Origin: Acinetobacter lwoffii
GTDB taxonomy: Bacteria > Pseudomonadota > Gammaproteobacteria > Pseudomonadales > Moraxellaceae
Length of the DNA stretch: 64,000 nucleotides
NCBI RefSeq assembly: GCF_002321025.1
Contig: NZ_DCLL01000061.1
Location: 1-64,000 of the forward strand
Reading direction: 5' to 3'
A program made the translations under genes and the position numbers. Of this stretch, positions 18,605 through 27,822 are shown one piece after another. The notes below the pieces were generated by a model. It was not told the origin of the DNA. It did no database searches and worked only from the letters and a program-made list of their open reading frames with translations. Each line of letters starts with the position of its first letter. Positions within the stretch are counted from its first letter, which is position 1.

Positions 18605-18631
18605 GTGATGGGTAATTTTAAAAATACAAGG
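18605..18631 (-). promoter_or_regulatory. Possible heat-shock (sigma32-type) promoter of lon
   Basis: Reading the minus strand, CTTGTAT is followed after 11 nt by CCCATCA. This resembles the sigma32 consensus CTTGAAA / CCCCATNT with three to four mismatches, and it lies about 45 nt upstream of the lon start. lon is a heat-shock gene in other Gammaproteobacteria. The match is imperfect and could be chance. Confidence 0.4.
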
Positions 18632-18707
18632 GCAGTTAAGATTAAATTGTATGAAAAATGACTAATTATGTGATTTTAAAGTAGTTAGCAAGGGTAAAAT
18701 TACAAAA

Positions 18708-19289
18708 TTATCGTTTGAACTTTATAAAAATTGTCGGGGTGATTAAAGCATCAAGGGGCTGATCCCATGTTTCACGTTTTAACGGCTGTGCCAGCAGTTG
18801 AAAGTCATGTGCCAGCCCCAGACGAAATGGACGCCCGGGCGCAGAAGCCAAGGTTCGATCATAAAAACCACCTCCCATCCCAATCCGGGTGCCTGAAGTG
18901 TCACAGGCCAGCAGTGGCATGAGCAATAGATCCAGTTTGGAAACATGCACACCACGAGTGCTCATGGGCTCGCGCATACCCAGCCGATGATGGGCAAAGC
19001 GCTTATTATGATATTGATGCTGGCTGATCCGAATCCAGACTAGCTGTTGATTCATGTCGCAAATCGCAGGGAGATACACCTGTTTGCCCAGTTTAAAGCA
19101 GCGTTCAATAATTGCCTGGGTTTGAATCTCACCAAAAGCATGCAAATACAGGCCAATACGTTGGGCATGAATAAATTCTGGACTGCGGATTAGGCGGTTT
19201 AAAACTTTTTGTGCAGACTGCCTTTGCTCAAATTTAGAGAGATGACGACGCGTTTTACGAAGGTATCTTCTTAATTCCTGAATGGTCAT
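18708..19289 (-). CDS. 5-formyltetrahydrofolate cyclo-ligase
   Basis: Converts 5-formyl-THF to 5,10-methenyl-THF with ATP, returning the storage form to the folate pool. The 193-residue protein has the N-terminal RRYLRKTRRHLSK basic region, a substrate-binding YLHAFGEIQT segment and the ATP/phosphate loop GMGGGFYDRTL (about 134-144). In E. coli this gene (ygfA) follows zapA and 6S RNA. Here it lies about 9 kb away from the zapA-6S RNA locus, so the block has been split. Confidence 0.9.
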   Translation of the reverse strand: MTIQELRRYLRKTRRHLSKFEQRQSAQKVLNRLIRSPEFIHAQRIGLYLHAFGEIQTQAIIERCFKLGKQVYLPAICDMNQQLVWIRISQHQYHNKRFAHHRLGMREPMSTRGVHVSKLDLLLMPLLACDTSGTRIGMGGGFYDRTLASAPGRPFRLGLAHDFQLLAQPLKRETWDQPLDALITPTIFIKFKR

Positions 19290-19727
19290 AGGGCAAAAAG
19301 CATATGCAACAAAATTGTGCTCTAGTCTAAGTGGGAATTCTGGAAAAGTAAAAAATAATTATGAGCTGCAATTTTATATTATTCCGTATCTGCTTATTTA
19401 AATTCGGCTAATTTTGCCAGCAGTCTCAAAGTTCAAAAACTAAAAAGCTGTTGCATCACTGGTTTTTAAATTGTCATGAGAAAGGAGATTCAATCTGGTT
19501 GATTCACGATTTTCCAAGCAATCCATCGTTCAGTGACAAACTCTGGAAACGCATCAATTTAAGCACTTTGAAACAGCTTTCGATCAATAAAAATACAATT
19601 CTAAAGTAGGTTTATTCTGTTTTTTGGTGAAAGATAGACAAGGGATCATATGACTATTCTCGACCGATATATGAGACACATTGTACTTAGGCAGAGCGCG
19701 TAAGACCTAAATCAATGGAGATTGAAC
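19290..19727. other. Long intergenic region with possible coding relic
   Basis: About 440 nt without a full gene. A plus-strand frame is open from 19412 to a TAG at 19607-19609 (65 codons) but has no ATG or GTG start. Its reading, for example WLIHDFPSNPSFSDKLWKRI, looks protein-like, so it may be the tail of a decayed gene. The last 100 nt (from about 19640) are less AT-rich and probably hold the promoter of the downstream VOC gene. Confidence 0.3.
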
Positions 19728-20213
19728 ATGATGAATATTGCGAAGAACACCATCTGCCTCTGGTACGATGACGATGCCGAAGGTGCAGCACGATTTTATG
19801 CAGAAACCTTTCCAGACTCCTCAATTGGCGCGATCAACCTTGCCCCTGGAGATTATCCCTCTGGGAAAGAAGGTGATGTCATTACGGTCGAATTTACAGT
19901 AATGGGCGTTGCCTGCATCGGGTTGAACGGTGGTCCTAGTTTTCAGCATAATGAAACATTTTCATTTCAGGTGGCGACTGAAGACCAAGAGGAAACAGAT
20001 CGCTACTGGAATGCCATTGTGGGCAATGGCGGTCAGGAAAGTGAGTGTGGCTGGTGCAAGGACAAGTGGGGCATTTCCTGGCAGATTACGCCAGCGGTCC
20101 TCATCAACGCCTGTAACAGTCCTGACCGTGCTGCGGCCAAGCGCGCATTTAATGCGATGATGACCATGAAGAAAATTGACATCTCCGTGATCGAAGCAGC
20201 ATTTCGTGGTTAA
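19728..20213 (+). CDS. VOC superfamily protein (PhnB/YciC-like)
   Basis: This protein of about 161 residues belongs to the vicinal-oxygen-chelate fold family, in the PhnB-like group often labelled 3-demethylubiquinone-9 methyltransferase domain. The hallmark start is TICLWYDDDAEGAARFYAETFPDS. A central EFTVMGVACIGLNGGP and QVATEDQEETDRYWNAI follow, then ECGWCKDKWGISWQITP. No enzyme activity can be assigned; many members are resistance-like or of unknown use. Start ATG 19728 with GGAG 7 nt upstream. The gene is visibly more GC-rich than its neighbours, suggesting transfer. Confidence 0.85.
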   Translation: MMNIAKNTICLWYDDDAEGAARFYAETFPDSSIGAINLAPGDYPSGKEGDVITVEFTVMGVACIGLNGGPSFQHNETFSFQVATEDQEETDRYWNAIVGNGGQESECGWCKDKWGISWQITPAVLINACNSPDRAAAKRAFNAMMTMKKIDISVIEAAFRG

Positions 20214-20412
20214 GCGCCAAAGATATTGTCTTTCATTGCAGTTGATATTGCTGTGTAGCGCAATTTCACTCCAATTAGGATCTTCTCCTTTCTTTTGATC
20301 AACTCAAATTATCCCTCAACTCTATAAGGATACGTTACAAAAATTACAGATTAATCCAACTTGATCTGAACCTAAATCCAATTTCTTCATGATGATTCAA
20401 GGAGAATGTGCC

Positions 20413-21003
20413 ATGAATTTTCCTCAATTACAGCTTATGGCGGGATGGGTCGCGCTGTCTGCACCTGCCGCTTTAGCCGTTGAACCGCCCATGTCGGGCA
20501 AAGCCAGCTCAGGCGCAGCTTCATCTGCTGCCGATAAGAAAGCCATTGCAAGTGCCATGACTGCTGCACCTAAGAAAGTAGCCGCTGCAGCCACGATTGT
20601 CGCTGTCGGTGCAGATGGCAAAATGCGTACCTTGCGCAAGGGCAATAATGGTTTTACCTGTATGCCGGATAATCCGACCACGCCAGGTCCAGACCCAATG
20701 TGCATGGATCAGGCCGCTCTAGAATGGGCAGAAGCCTGGATGGGACATAAACCGCCTACAGTTGGGAAAGTAGGCTTTATGTATATGCTGGCAGGGGGCA
20801 CGGATGCCAGTAATGTCGATCCTTATGCCAAGAAGCCTATTACGGGCAATCATTGGGTCAAAACGGGTCACCATGTCATGATCGTCGGTGCTGAAGCTCG
20901 TTTCTATGATATGTATCCTAAGCATACGCAACCGGATACCGCTGTGCCCTATGTCATGTGGTCTGGGACGCCTTATCAGCACTTAATGATTCCTGTGAAG
21001 TAA
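20413..21003 (+). CDS. Unknown exported protein with Ala-rich linker
   Basis: This 196-residue protein starts at ATG 20413 behind AAGGAG (20399-20404). A weak signal peptide (MNFPQLQLMAGWVALSAPAALA) is followed by a low-complexity Ala/Ser/Lys linker (about residues 28-62). A compact C-terminal domain of about 130 residues has Cys83 and Cys97, which could pair, within FTCMPDNPTTPGPDPMCMD. It also has a run of aromatic, His and Met residues (MYMLAGG, WVKTGHHVMIVG, MWSGTPYQHLMI). I do not recognise a named family. GC-rich codon use matches the VOC gene upstream and differs from the flanks. Confidence 0.7.
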   Translation: MNFPQLQLMAGWVALSAPAALAVEPPMSGKASSGAASSAADKKAIASAMTAAPKKVAAAATIVAVGADGKMRTLRKGNNGFTCMPDNPTTPGPDPMCMDQAALEWAEAWMGHKPPTVGKVGFMYMLAGGTDASNVDPYAKKPITGNHWVKTGHHVMIVGAEARFYDMYPKHTQPDTAVPYVMWSGTPYQHLMIPVK

Positions 21004-21108
21004 TGAATCACCACAATGACGAATGCACGCTGATTCAACCTTTCAATTCAGGTATTTAATACACTCAATTTTTATGACTGTCCTAAGCTATAAATAGAAT
21101 AGTTCACT

Positions 21109-21136
21109 TAAAAGCTCATCAAAAGATGGGCTTTTA
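21109..21136 (+). terminator. Terminator after the unknown exported protein
   Basis: AAAGCTCATC/GATGGGCTTT (one G-U pair) with an AAAA loop is followed by TTTT. It lies about 105 nt after the stop. Confidence 0.7.
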
Positions 21137-21362
21137 TATCAGCATTGCAAAAGTTGAAATAATACAGATCATGCAATATGAGTTTCAGAATAATTTTTGC
21201 ACTGAATTGAAAACAGGCTGAACCAAAAACAATCATCTAACGAAATTCTCCCCAATTTATACATCTTAAATTTTATTAAAATATTGAAAATAATATAGAA
21301 AATTAAACTGGCATAAGTTCTGCATAACTGTATTCAAACTTGGATACAAGATTGGATGCAGA
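21137..21362. other. AT-rich intergenic region upstream of the carboxylase locus
   Basis: About 225 nt of AT-rich DNA. I looked for a guanidine (ykkC-type) or other riboswitch because the downstream enzyme is a urea-carboxylase type, and saw no convincing fold or conserved motif. Confidence 0.4.
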
Positions 21363-21569
21363 ATGCTTCATCAGAAAATGATCGGCTGGACAGTCTCAAA
21401 ATGGCGCGATGCCCATCAGGAAAAACAGCTTCAACTGAATCATTTTGCTCAATGCATTACCCATGTTGAAGTGGGTGAACTTGTCTGGATTTCGGTTGCG
21501 ACTTCTGCACCTCTTCAAGCAAAAATCGATGCATTTAAAAAAGCTGTATTTACGGACGGTATGCATTAA
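21363..21569 (+). CDS. Possible small protein upstream of urea carboxylase
   Basis: A 68-codon ATG frame with a plausible soluble composition (one WTVSKWRDAH segment and a HVEVGELVWISVATSAP strand-like part). No ribosome site of normal spacing is clear and no family is recognised. It could be a real leader protein of the carboxylase operon, a decayed fragment, or chance. It ends 124 nt before the carboxylase start. Confidence 0.35.
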   Translation: MLHQKMIGWTVSKWRDAHQEKQLQLNHFAQCITHVEVGELVWISVATSAPLQAKIDAFKKAVFTDGMH

Positions 21570-21693
21570 AGGCTGCGACAGAGAGCAGCGAACATAGTCG
21601 ATAGCGGGTTTATATACAGCAGCTGAATCAGAAAAAAATGAAATAGATCCATTCATCAGATTCAAAAAATAGAGAGAATAATAGGGGATTCAC

Positions 21694-24600
21694 ATGTTTA
21701 AAACTGTACTGATTGCAAACCGGGGCGAAATTGCCGTTCGTGCCATTCGCACATTAAAAAAAATGGGCGTAACCAGTATAGCCGTCTATTCAGAAACGGA
21801 CCGTTATGCACAGCATGTGCTTGATGCAGATATTGCAGTGTCCTTAGAAGGCACCAAACCGAGTGACACCTATTTAAGTATCGAAAAACTGATTGCTGCA
21901 GCCAAAAAAACCGGGGCTGAAGCAATTTTCCCAGGTTATGGTTTTCTGTCAGAAAGTGCTGACTTTGCCCGTGCCTGCGAAGAAAATAATATTGCCTTTA
22001 TGGGGCCAACAGCTGAACAGATTCTGGAGTTTGGTTTAAAACATCGTGCCCGTGAACTTGCTGCAGCTGCCAATGTACCCATGACTCCCGGTACAGGTCT
22101 GCTAAATAGTCTGGACGAAGCTTTGGCAGAAGCTGAAAAAATTGGTTATCCAATTATGCTAAAAAGCACAGCAGGCGGTGGCGGAATTGGCTTGACCCGT
22201 TGTGATGATGCAGACGCACTTCGGGAGGCTTATGAAAGTGTAAAACGTCTGGGTGAGCAGTTCTTTAAAGATGCCGGAGTATTTCTGGAACGCTTTATCG
22301 ATAAAGCCCGTCATGTCGAAGTCCAGATTTTTGGAGATGGACAGGGACAGGTGGTGGCTTTGGGCGAACGCGACTGCTCATTGCAGCGCCGTAATCAGAA
22401 GGTTGTGGAAGAAACACCAGCGGCACAGTTACCTGATGCAACCCGTCAAAAACTGCATCAGGCGGCCGTTGAACTGGGAAAATCGGTGAAATATCGCAGT
22501 GCCGGTACGGTTGAGTTTATTTACGATGCAGCACGTGACGAGTTTTATTTCCTTGAAGTGAATACCCGTTTGCAGGTAGAGCATCCGGTGACTGAAATGG
22601 TGACCGGTTTAGACCTGATTGAATGCATGTTGAAAATCGCAGCAGGCGATACTATGGATTGGAAGCATCTAAGCAGTATTCAGCCTCAGGGTGCAGCGAT
22701 TGAAGTACGAATCTATGCCGAAGATCCAGTTAAGAATTTCCAGCCGAGTCCAGGGATTTTGACCGATGTCTTTTTCCCGGAAAACGTCCGGGTTGATACC
22801 TGGGTGAGTACCGGTACTGAAATTTCCCAATATTTTGACCCAATGATTGCCAAGATTATTGTGCATGCTGAAGATCGTGATATTGCCATTCGTACGCTTA
22901 AATCGGCTTTAGCTGAAACTCGCCTGAATGGTATTAGTACCAATCTGGATTATGTGCATACTGTTATTTCAGATCCACGTTTTGAGCAAATGCAAATCTG
23001 GACACGCATGCTGGATGATTTCAAATATGTGCCGAATGTGATTGAGGTGATTCAGCCGGGTACACAAAGTTCGATTCAGGATTATCCGGGTCGTGTCGGG
23101 TATTGGGATATTGGTGTGCCGCCTTCAGGCCCAATGGATGATTATGCCTTCCGGCTGGCCAATAAAATTGTTGGGAATGTCGAGGCCGCCGCCGGGTTTG
23201 AATTTACCCTGCAAGGTCCAATCCTCAAATTTCATGCAGAAAATATCATTGCTTTAACTGGCGCACCTTGTCCGGTAAGTCTGGATGATGAAGCAGTAAA
23301 TTTCTGGCAGCCTATTCAGGTAAAAGCAGGCCAAACCCTAAAAATTGGACAGGTTGAATCTGGATGTCGGACCTACCTGGCTGTACGAAATGGTCTGAAT
23401 GTGCCGGAATATCTGGGTAGCCGTTCTACCTTTGCTTTAGGTAATTTTGGTGGACATGCAGGCCGAGTATTACGTGCTGGTGACATGATTAAGATGGTGA
23501 ATCCGGATCTGCCAGCCGATGGTCTACCTTTAGCGATTGCAGAACCTGAAGCTTTGGCAACAGCTCTGATTCCAAGTTATGGCAAGGAATGGAAAATTGG
23601 TGTGCTCTATGGCCCGCATGGCGCTCCTGATTTCTTTAAAGCTGAATATATTGAGGAGTTTTTTGCATCAAGCTGGAAAGTGCATTTTAACTCGAACCGG
23701 TTGGGTATCCGTTTAACCGGACCGACGCCAAGCTGGGCGCGTGAAAATGGCGGTGAAGCGGGTCTGCATCCATCCAATGTACATGACTGTGAATATGCCA
23801 TTGGTGCAATCAACTTTACCGGTGATTTCCCCGTAATTCTTGCCAAAGATGGTCCGAGCCTGGGCGGTTTCGTTTGTCCGGTGACCATTGCCAAAGCTGA
23901 ACTCTGGAAAATTGGTCAACTAAAAGCCGATGACACGATTAGCTTCTATCCAATCTCGGTAGAACAGGCCAATGCGCTGGAGCGGCAGCAAATTCAAACC
24001 CTCCAAAACTTTGCCAAGGCAGAGATGACCCATGAGGCTGAAATCGTGGCAGTTCAGGCAGAAAGTATCCTGGCATTGCGTGAAGCTACGCCAGATGCAC
24101 CAAAAGCTGTATATCGTCAGGCAGGTGACAGTTATATCTTGCTGGAATATGGTGACAACGTACTGGATTTGGCCCTACGCCTGCGCGTACACCGCTTGAT
24201 GCAACTGATCCGTGAGGCTGATCTTGACGGTATCCTGGAATTGTCACCTGGTGTGCGGTCCTTGCAGATTAAATATGATGGTCTGCGGTGTAGACAGCAG
24301 CAACTGATTCACTTCCTACTTGGTCTTGAAGAACAGATGGGCGATTTACGTGACATTAAAATCCCTTCAAGAATTATCCATTTACCCATGGCCTTTGAGG
24401 ACTCAGCGACTCTGGGTGCTGTTGAGCGTTATCAGGAAAGTGTCTGTGCCAAAGCGCCATGGCTTCCGAATAATGTCGATTTTATTCAGCGGATTAATGG
24501 TTTAAGTCACCGCCAACAGGTCAAGGACATCATTTTTGATGCCAACTATCTGGTTTTGGGGCTAGGTGATGTATATCTGACTGCACCTTGTGCAGTGCCC

Positions 24601-25293
24601 ATTGATCCGCGCCACCGTTTATTGAGTTCCAAATATAATCCGGCCCGTACTTTTACCGCTGAAGGGACTGTCGGGATTGGTGGCATGTATATGTGTATTT
24701 ATGGCATGGACTCACCGGGTGGCTATCAGTTGATTGGCCGTACCGTGCCGATCTGGAACAAGTTTAAAAAGAACAAGCAGTTTGGCGATCAGCAATGGTT
24801 CTTACGCTTTTTTGACCAGATTAAATATTATGAGGTCACTGAGGCCGAACTGGATCAGTTCCGTGCTGATTTCGCCCATGGTCTGGCAGAAATTAAAATT
24901 GAGGAATGCGAGTTTGACTTTGCAGCATATCAGGATTTCCTTGCTACCGAACAGGACAGTATTGCTGCTTTTAAAGCACAGCAGCACGCTGCTTTTAGTG
25001 CCGAGGTGGAACGCTGGAAAGACGATTTTGATGCACCTGTAGAAATAGAAGTGGCGCAGGATGATACCGATTACAGCCAGTATGTCCCTCTCAATGCCTC
25101 TATGACCGGCAATATCTGGAAGATTTTTGTAGAAGCAGGGCAGATTGTGAAAAAAGGCGACACGGTGGCCATCATTGAAGCCATGAAAATGGAACTGCCA
25201 GTGTATGCTGACGATGATGGCATCGTTAAGGCGATTATCTGCCGTTCGGGTCAGACTGTACATAGCGGTGAGCCACTGGTCTATATGGAGTAA
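21694..25293 (+). CDS. uca: Urea carboxylase-type biotin enzyme (urea or guanidine)
   Basis: This 1199-residue single-chain biotin carboxylase has the architecture of urea carboxylase. The biotin carboxylase part (1-450) has IANRGEIAVRAIRT, STAGGGGIGLTR and the LEVNTRLQVEHPVTE signature. The KipA-like carboxyltransferase (about 455-780) has PGTQSSIQDYPGRVGYWD. The KipI-like half lies at about 805-1040, and the C-terminal biotinyl domain has EAMKME with biotin Lys1165. The reaction yields allophanate from urea, ATP and bicarbonate, or carboxyguanidine if it is a guanidine carboxylase. No allophanate hydrolase or deiminase gene is adjacent. Start ATG 21694 behind AGGGG. A GntR regulator follows after 11 nt. 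Confidence 0.9.
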   Translation: MFKTVLIANRGEIAVRAIRTLKKMGVTSIAVYSETDRYAQHVLDADIAVSLEGTKPSDTYLSIEKLIAAAKKTGAEAIFPGYGFLSESADFARACEENNIAFMGPTAEQILEFGLKHRARELAAAANVPMTPGTGLLNSLDEALAEAEKIGYPIMLKSTAGGGGIGLTRCDDADALREAYESVKRLGEQFFKDAGVFLERFIDKARHVEVQIFGDGQGQVVALGERDCSLQRRNQKVVEETPAAQLPDATRQKLHQAAVELGKSVKYRSAGTVEFIYDAARDEFYFLEVNTRLQVEHPVTEMVTGLDLIECMLKIAAGDTMDWKHLSSIQPQGAAIEVRIYAEDPVKNFQPSPGILTDVFFPENVRVDTWVSTGTEISQYFDPMIAKIIVHAEDRDIAIRTLKSALAETRLNGISTNLDYVHTVISDPRFEQMQIWTRMLDDFKYVPNVIEVIQPGTQSSIQDYPGRVGYWDIGVPPSGPMDDYAFRLANKIVGNVEAAAGFEFTLQGPILKFHAENIIALTGAPCPVSLDDEAVNFWQPIQVKAGQTLKIGQVESGCRTYLAVRNGLNVPEYLGSRSTFALGNFGGHAGRVLRAGDMIKMVNPDLPADGLPLAIAEPEALATALIPSYGKEWKIGVLYGPHGAPDFFKAEYIEEFFASSWKVHFNSNRLGIRLTGPTPSWARENGGEAGLHPSNVHDCEYAIGAINFTGDFPVILAKDGPSLGGFVCPVTIAKAELWKIGQLKADDTISFYPISVEQANALERQQIQTLQNFAKAEMTHEAEIVAVQAESILALREATPDAPKAVYRQAGDSYILLEYGDNVLDLALRLRVHRLMQLIREADLDGILELSPGVRSLQIKYDGLRCRQQQLIHFLLGLEEQMGDLRDIKIPSRIIHLPMAFEDSATLGAVERYQESVCAKAPWLPNNVDFIQRINGLSHRQQVKDIIFDANYLVLGLGDVYLTAPCAVPIDPRHRLLSSKYNPARTFTAEGTVGIGGMYMCIYGMDSPGGYQLIGRTVPIWNKFKKNKQFGDQQWFLRFFDQIKYYEVTEAELDQFRADFAHGLAEIKIEECEFDFAAYQDFLATEQDSIAAFKAQQHAAFSAEVERWKDDFDAPVEIEVAQDDTDYSQYVPLNASMTGNIWKIFVEAGQIVKKGDTVAIIEAMKMELPVYADDDGIVKAIICRSGQTVHSGEPLVYME

Positions 25294-25304
25294 TGGATTG
25301 AGCC

Positions 25305-26012
25305 ATGACTATTGTTCGCAATCCAAGTACTAAAGCGACAGGAAAAAGCTCAGACAATCTATCTGAGCTGGTTTTCCAGAAAATTAAAAATGATATTTTT
25401 GACTTTAAGCTGATGCCGGGAGAGCGGTTTACCGAATCAGAGATTGCTGAAAGCTATGCCGTAAGCCGTACCCCCATTCGGCAAGCCTTATATCGTTTGC
25501 AGCAGGAAGGCTATGTCGAGGTGCAGTTTAGAAGTGGCTGGCAGGTCCGGCCACTAAACTTTAAAGCTTATGAAGAACTGTATGATCTGCGAATTTTGCT
25601 GGAATGTTATGCAGTCGAACAACTGTGTCAGATGCCCAAAGACCAGTTGAAAGCTGCTCTAGAAATTTTGATTCAAACCTGGTGTATCAAACCAGAACAG
25701 TATGTCTATGACCTCAGGCAGTTATCTGCACGAGATGAAGCATTTCATTGTCACTTGGTATTTGCAGCCGGCAATGCAGAAATAGCGAAAATTCACAGTG
25801 AGATCAGCGAGAAAATTCGGATCATACGTCGTCTGGATTTTTCCAAGGATTATCGGGTTACAGCGACCTATGCCGAGCATCAACAAATTTTAAGGGGATT
25901 ACTTGCACAAGATGCAGCGTTCTGTCTCTCTATATTAGAGGCTCATATTCGACTCAGTCGTAATGAGGTGAAAAAAATTACGCTAGAAATGTTGTCCTGC
26001 CGTCCTGCGTAA
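25305..26012 (+). CDS. GntR-family regulator with FCD domain
   Basis: This 235-residue transcription factor has an N-terminal winged helix (about 20-85). Its recognition part reads ESEIAESYAVSRTPIRQALYRLQQEGYVE, typical of GntR proteins. A C-terminal all-helical FCD ligand domain (about 95-225) has conserved metal or ligand positions in DLRILLECYA and DEAFHCHLVFAAGN. It starts 11 nt after the carboxylase stop and so is probably in its operon, likely controlling it in response to a nitrogen compound. The exact ligand and operator were not identified. Confidence 0.88.
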   Translation: MTIVRNPSTKATGKSSDNLSELVFQKIKNDIFDFKLMPGERFTESEIAESYAVSRTPIRQALYRLQQEGYVEVQFRSGWQVRPLNFKAYEELYDLRILLECYAVEQLCQMPKDQLKAALEILIQTWCIKPEQYVYDLRQLSARDEAFHCHLVFAAGNAEIAKIHSEISEKIRIIRRLDFSKDYRVTATYAEHQQILRGLLAQDAAFCLSILEAHIRLSRNEVKKITLEMLSCRPA

Positions 26013-26167
26013 GTTAGTCAGGATAAATTTATTTTTATAGCAAGATAAATATCAGACCTAACTCAAAATTGATAACCAATTCATAACCAGAAAAAACAAG
26101 AACCCGCTAGTGACATCTCAAATTGTTTTTTAAAGTAAGTCGAGGATGATAATAACAAGAGATAAAA

Positions 26168-27514
26168 ATGCTTCATCAGCCTATTCAATTTTTACTTACG
26201 GGTGCTAGCTGTGCACTTCTCCTAACCATGACTGGATGTGCCATGCCTTCCAAGTCGCCTATCAATGACAGTTATGGTTCCCAGCCACATTTGCCCAAAC
26301 CAAAATCAAGCTTGCTGCCTACGGTCAATATTGCACCTGCTAAAGGTTGGCCTGAAGGTAAAATGCCGACACCAGCGACAGGTTTAAAAGTTCAGGCCTT
26401 TGCCAAAGGACTGCGACATCCGCGCTGGCTATATGTATTGCCGAATGGTGATGTACTGGTGGCCGAAACCGATGCACCGCCTAAGCCCGATGATAGTAAA
26501 GGGATCAAAGGGAAAATCATGAAATGGGTAATGCAGCGTGCCGGGTCATCGCATCCTAGTGCCAACCGCATCAGTCTACTTCGGGATAGCAATGGAGATG
26601 GGGTGGCTGAACAAAAAACCGTATTTTTACAGAATCTCAATTCTCCATTTGGCATGGCGCTGGTCGGTAATATGTTGTCTGTGGCGAATACTGATGCCCT
26701 GATGCGTTTTCCTTATCAGAACGGTGTGACTCAAATTACAGCAGCCGGCACCAAGGTACTGGATTTACCGGCAGGTCGTTTAAATCATCACTGGACTAAA
26801 AACGCCATTGCTAATCCTGCCGGCAGCAAACTCTATATCACGGTGGGTTCCAACAGCAATGTCGCTGAAAATGGCCTGGATCAAGAACAAGGCCGGGCAC
26901 TGATCATGGAATTTGACATAGCTAGTGCTCAAGCACGACCTTTTGCTACCGGACTGCGTAATCCGAATGGGATGGATTGGCAACCCCAGAGTGGCGCACT
27001 CTGGACGGTGGTAAATGAACGTGATGAACTCGGTAATGATCTGGTTCCTGATTATCTGACCTCTGTCAAAGAGGGCGCTTTTTATGGCTGGCCCTATAGT
27101 TATTATGGCCAACATGTAGATACACGGGTCAAACCGCAAAATCCTGCCCAGGTTGTGCGGGCAATTTCACCGGATTATGCATTGGGCAATCATACTGCAT
27201 CATTGGGCTTGGCTTTCTATAGGGCAGATCTGATGCCTCAATATCGAAATGGGGCGCTGATTGGCCAGCATGGTTCATGGAACCGCAAACCGCATAGTGG
27301 CTATAAAGTGATTTTAGTTCCCTTTCAGAATGGGCAACCGATGGGCCCACCTCAAGATGTCTTGACTGGATTTTTAAGTGATCAGGGCGATGCATATGGG
27401 CGACCGGTCGGTGTGGCGGTAGATTCTTCAGGTGCCATTTTGGTTGCTGATGATGTCGGTGATGTGATTTGGCGAGTATCACCCTTGAGTACACTAGCTG
27501 CAGTAAGTAAATAA
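26168..27514 (+). CDS. Sorbosone dehydrogenase-like PQQ/beta-propeller lipoprotein
   Basis: This 448-residue predicted lipoprotein (lipobox LTMTGC, Cys24) has a six-bladed beta-propeller of the L-sorbosone dehydrogenase / soluble glucose dehydrogenase type. Typical blocks are GLRHPRWLYVLPNGDVLVAETD, NSPFGMALVGN, GLRNPNGMDW, GAFYGWPYSYYG, IGQHGSWNRKP and RPVGVAVDSSGAILVADD. Such enzymes oxidise sugars or aldehydes in the periplasm with PQQ. PQQ dependence here is inferred from the family. Not obviously part of the upstream carboxylase operon (155-nt gap). Confidence 0.85.
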   Translation: MLHQPIQFLLTGASCALLLTMTGCAMPSKSPINDSYGSQPHLPKPKSSLLPTVNIAPAKGWPEGKMPTPATGLKVQAFAKGLRHPRWLYVLPNGDVLVAETDAPPKPDDSKGIKGKIMKWVMQRAGSSHPSANRISLLRDSNGDGVAEQKTVFLQNLNSPFGMALVGNMLSVANTDALMRFPYQNGVTQITAAGTKVLDLPAGRLNHHWTKNAIANPAGSKLYITVGSNSNVAENGLDQEQGRALIMEFDIASAQARPFATGLRNPNGMDWQPQSGALWTVVNERDELGNDLVPDYLTSVKEGAFYGWPYSYYGQHVDTRVKPQNPAQVVRAISPDYALGNHTASLGLAFYRADLMPQYRNGALIGQHGSWNRKPHSGYKVILVPFQNGQPMGPPQDVLTGFLSDQGDAYGRPVGVAVDSSGAILVADDVGDVIWRVSPLSTLAAVSK

Positions 27515-27822
27515 AGGTCTAGGGATTCAAGATTTTATTCAGATTTGAATCTATGGAAAGTAAAAGTTAAAGCAAAGACTGTTTCATTCAAACGTCAATA
27601 TTTTGATTGAAAATATGCAAAGGTTAGCGGATTTAAAATAATTTTTAAGCTTCATTTAAGCTGGCTGAATTAGGCTTTCAGGATATTTTTACGCGGGATT
27701 ACAGCATGTACAGAGATTCTGCTGATCCCATTAAAAATTATCTAAACCTAAGTACCAGTTTTAAGTGCGGCTAAAAACTGGATATAAAAATTTAAAATAT
27801 CGCAAAAAGAGGATTTTAAAGA
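27515..27822. other. Intergenic region after the sorbosone dehydrogenase gene
   Basis: About 300 nt, AT-rich. A GATTCAA/TTTGAATC inverted repeat (about 27524-27551) is close to the stop but has no T-run, so it is a weak terminator candidate. Nothing else is recognised. Confidence 0.4.

Noticed and set aside
21137..21693. Guanidine or urea riboswitch upstream of the carboxylase
   Set aside because: No conserved motif or paired structure could be seen by eye; only a terminator and AT-rich DNA. A covariance search would decide.
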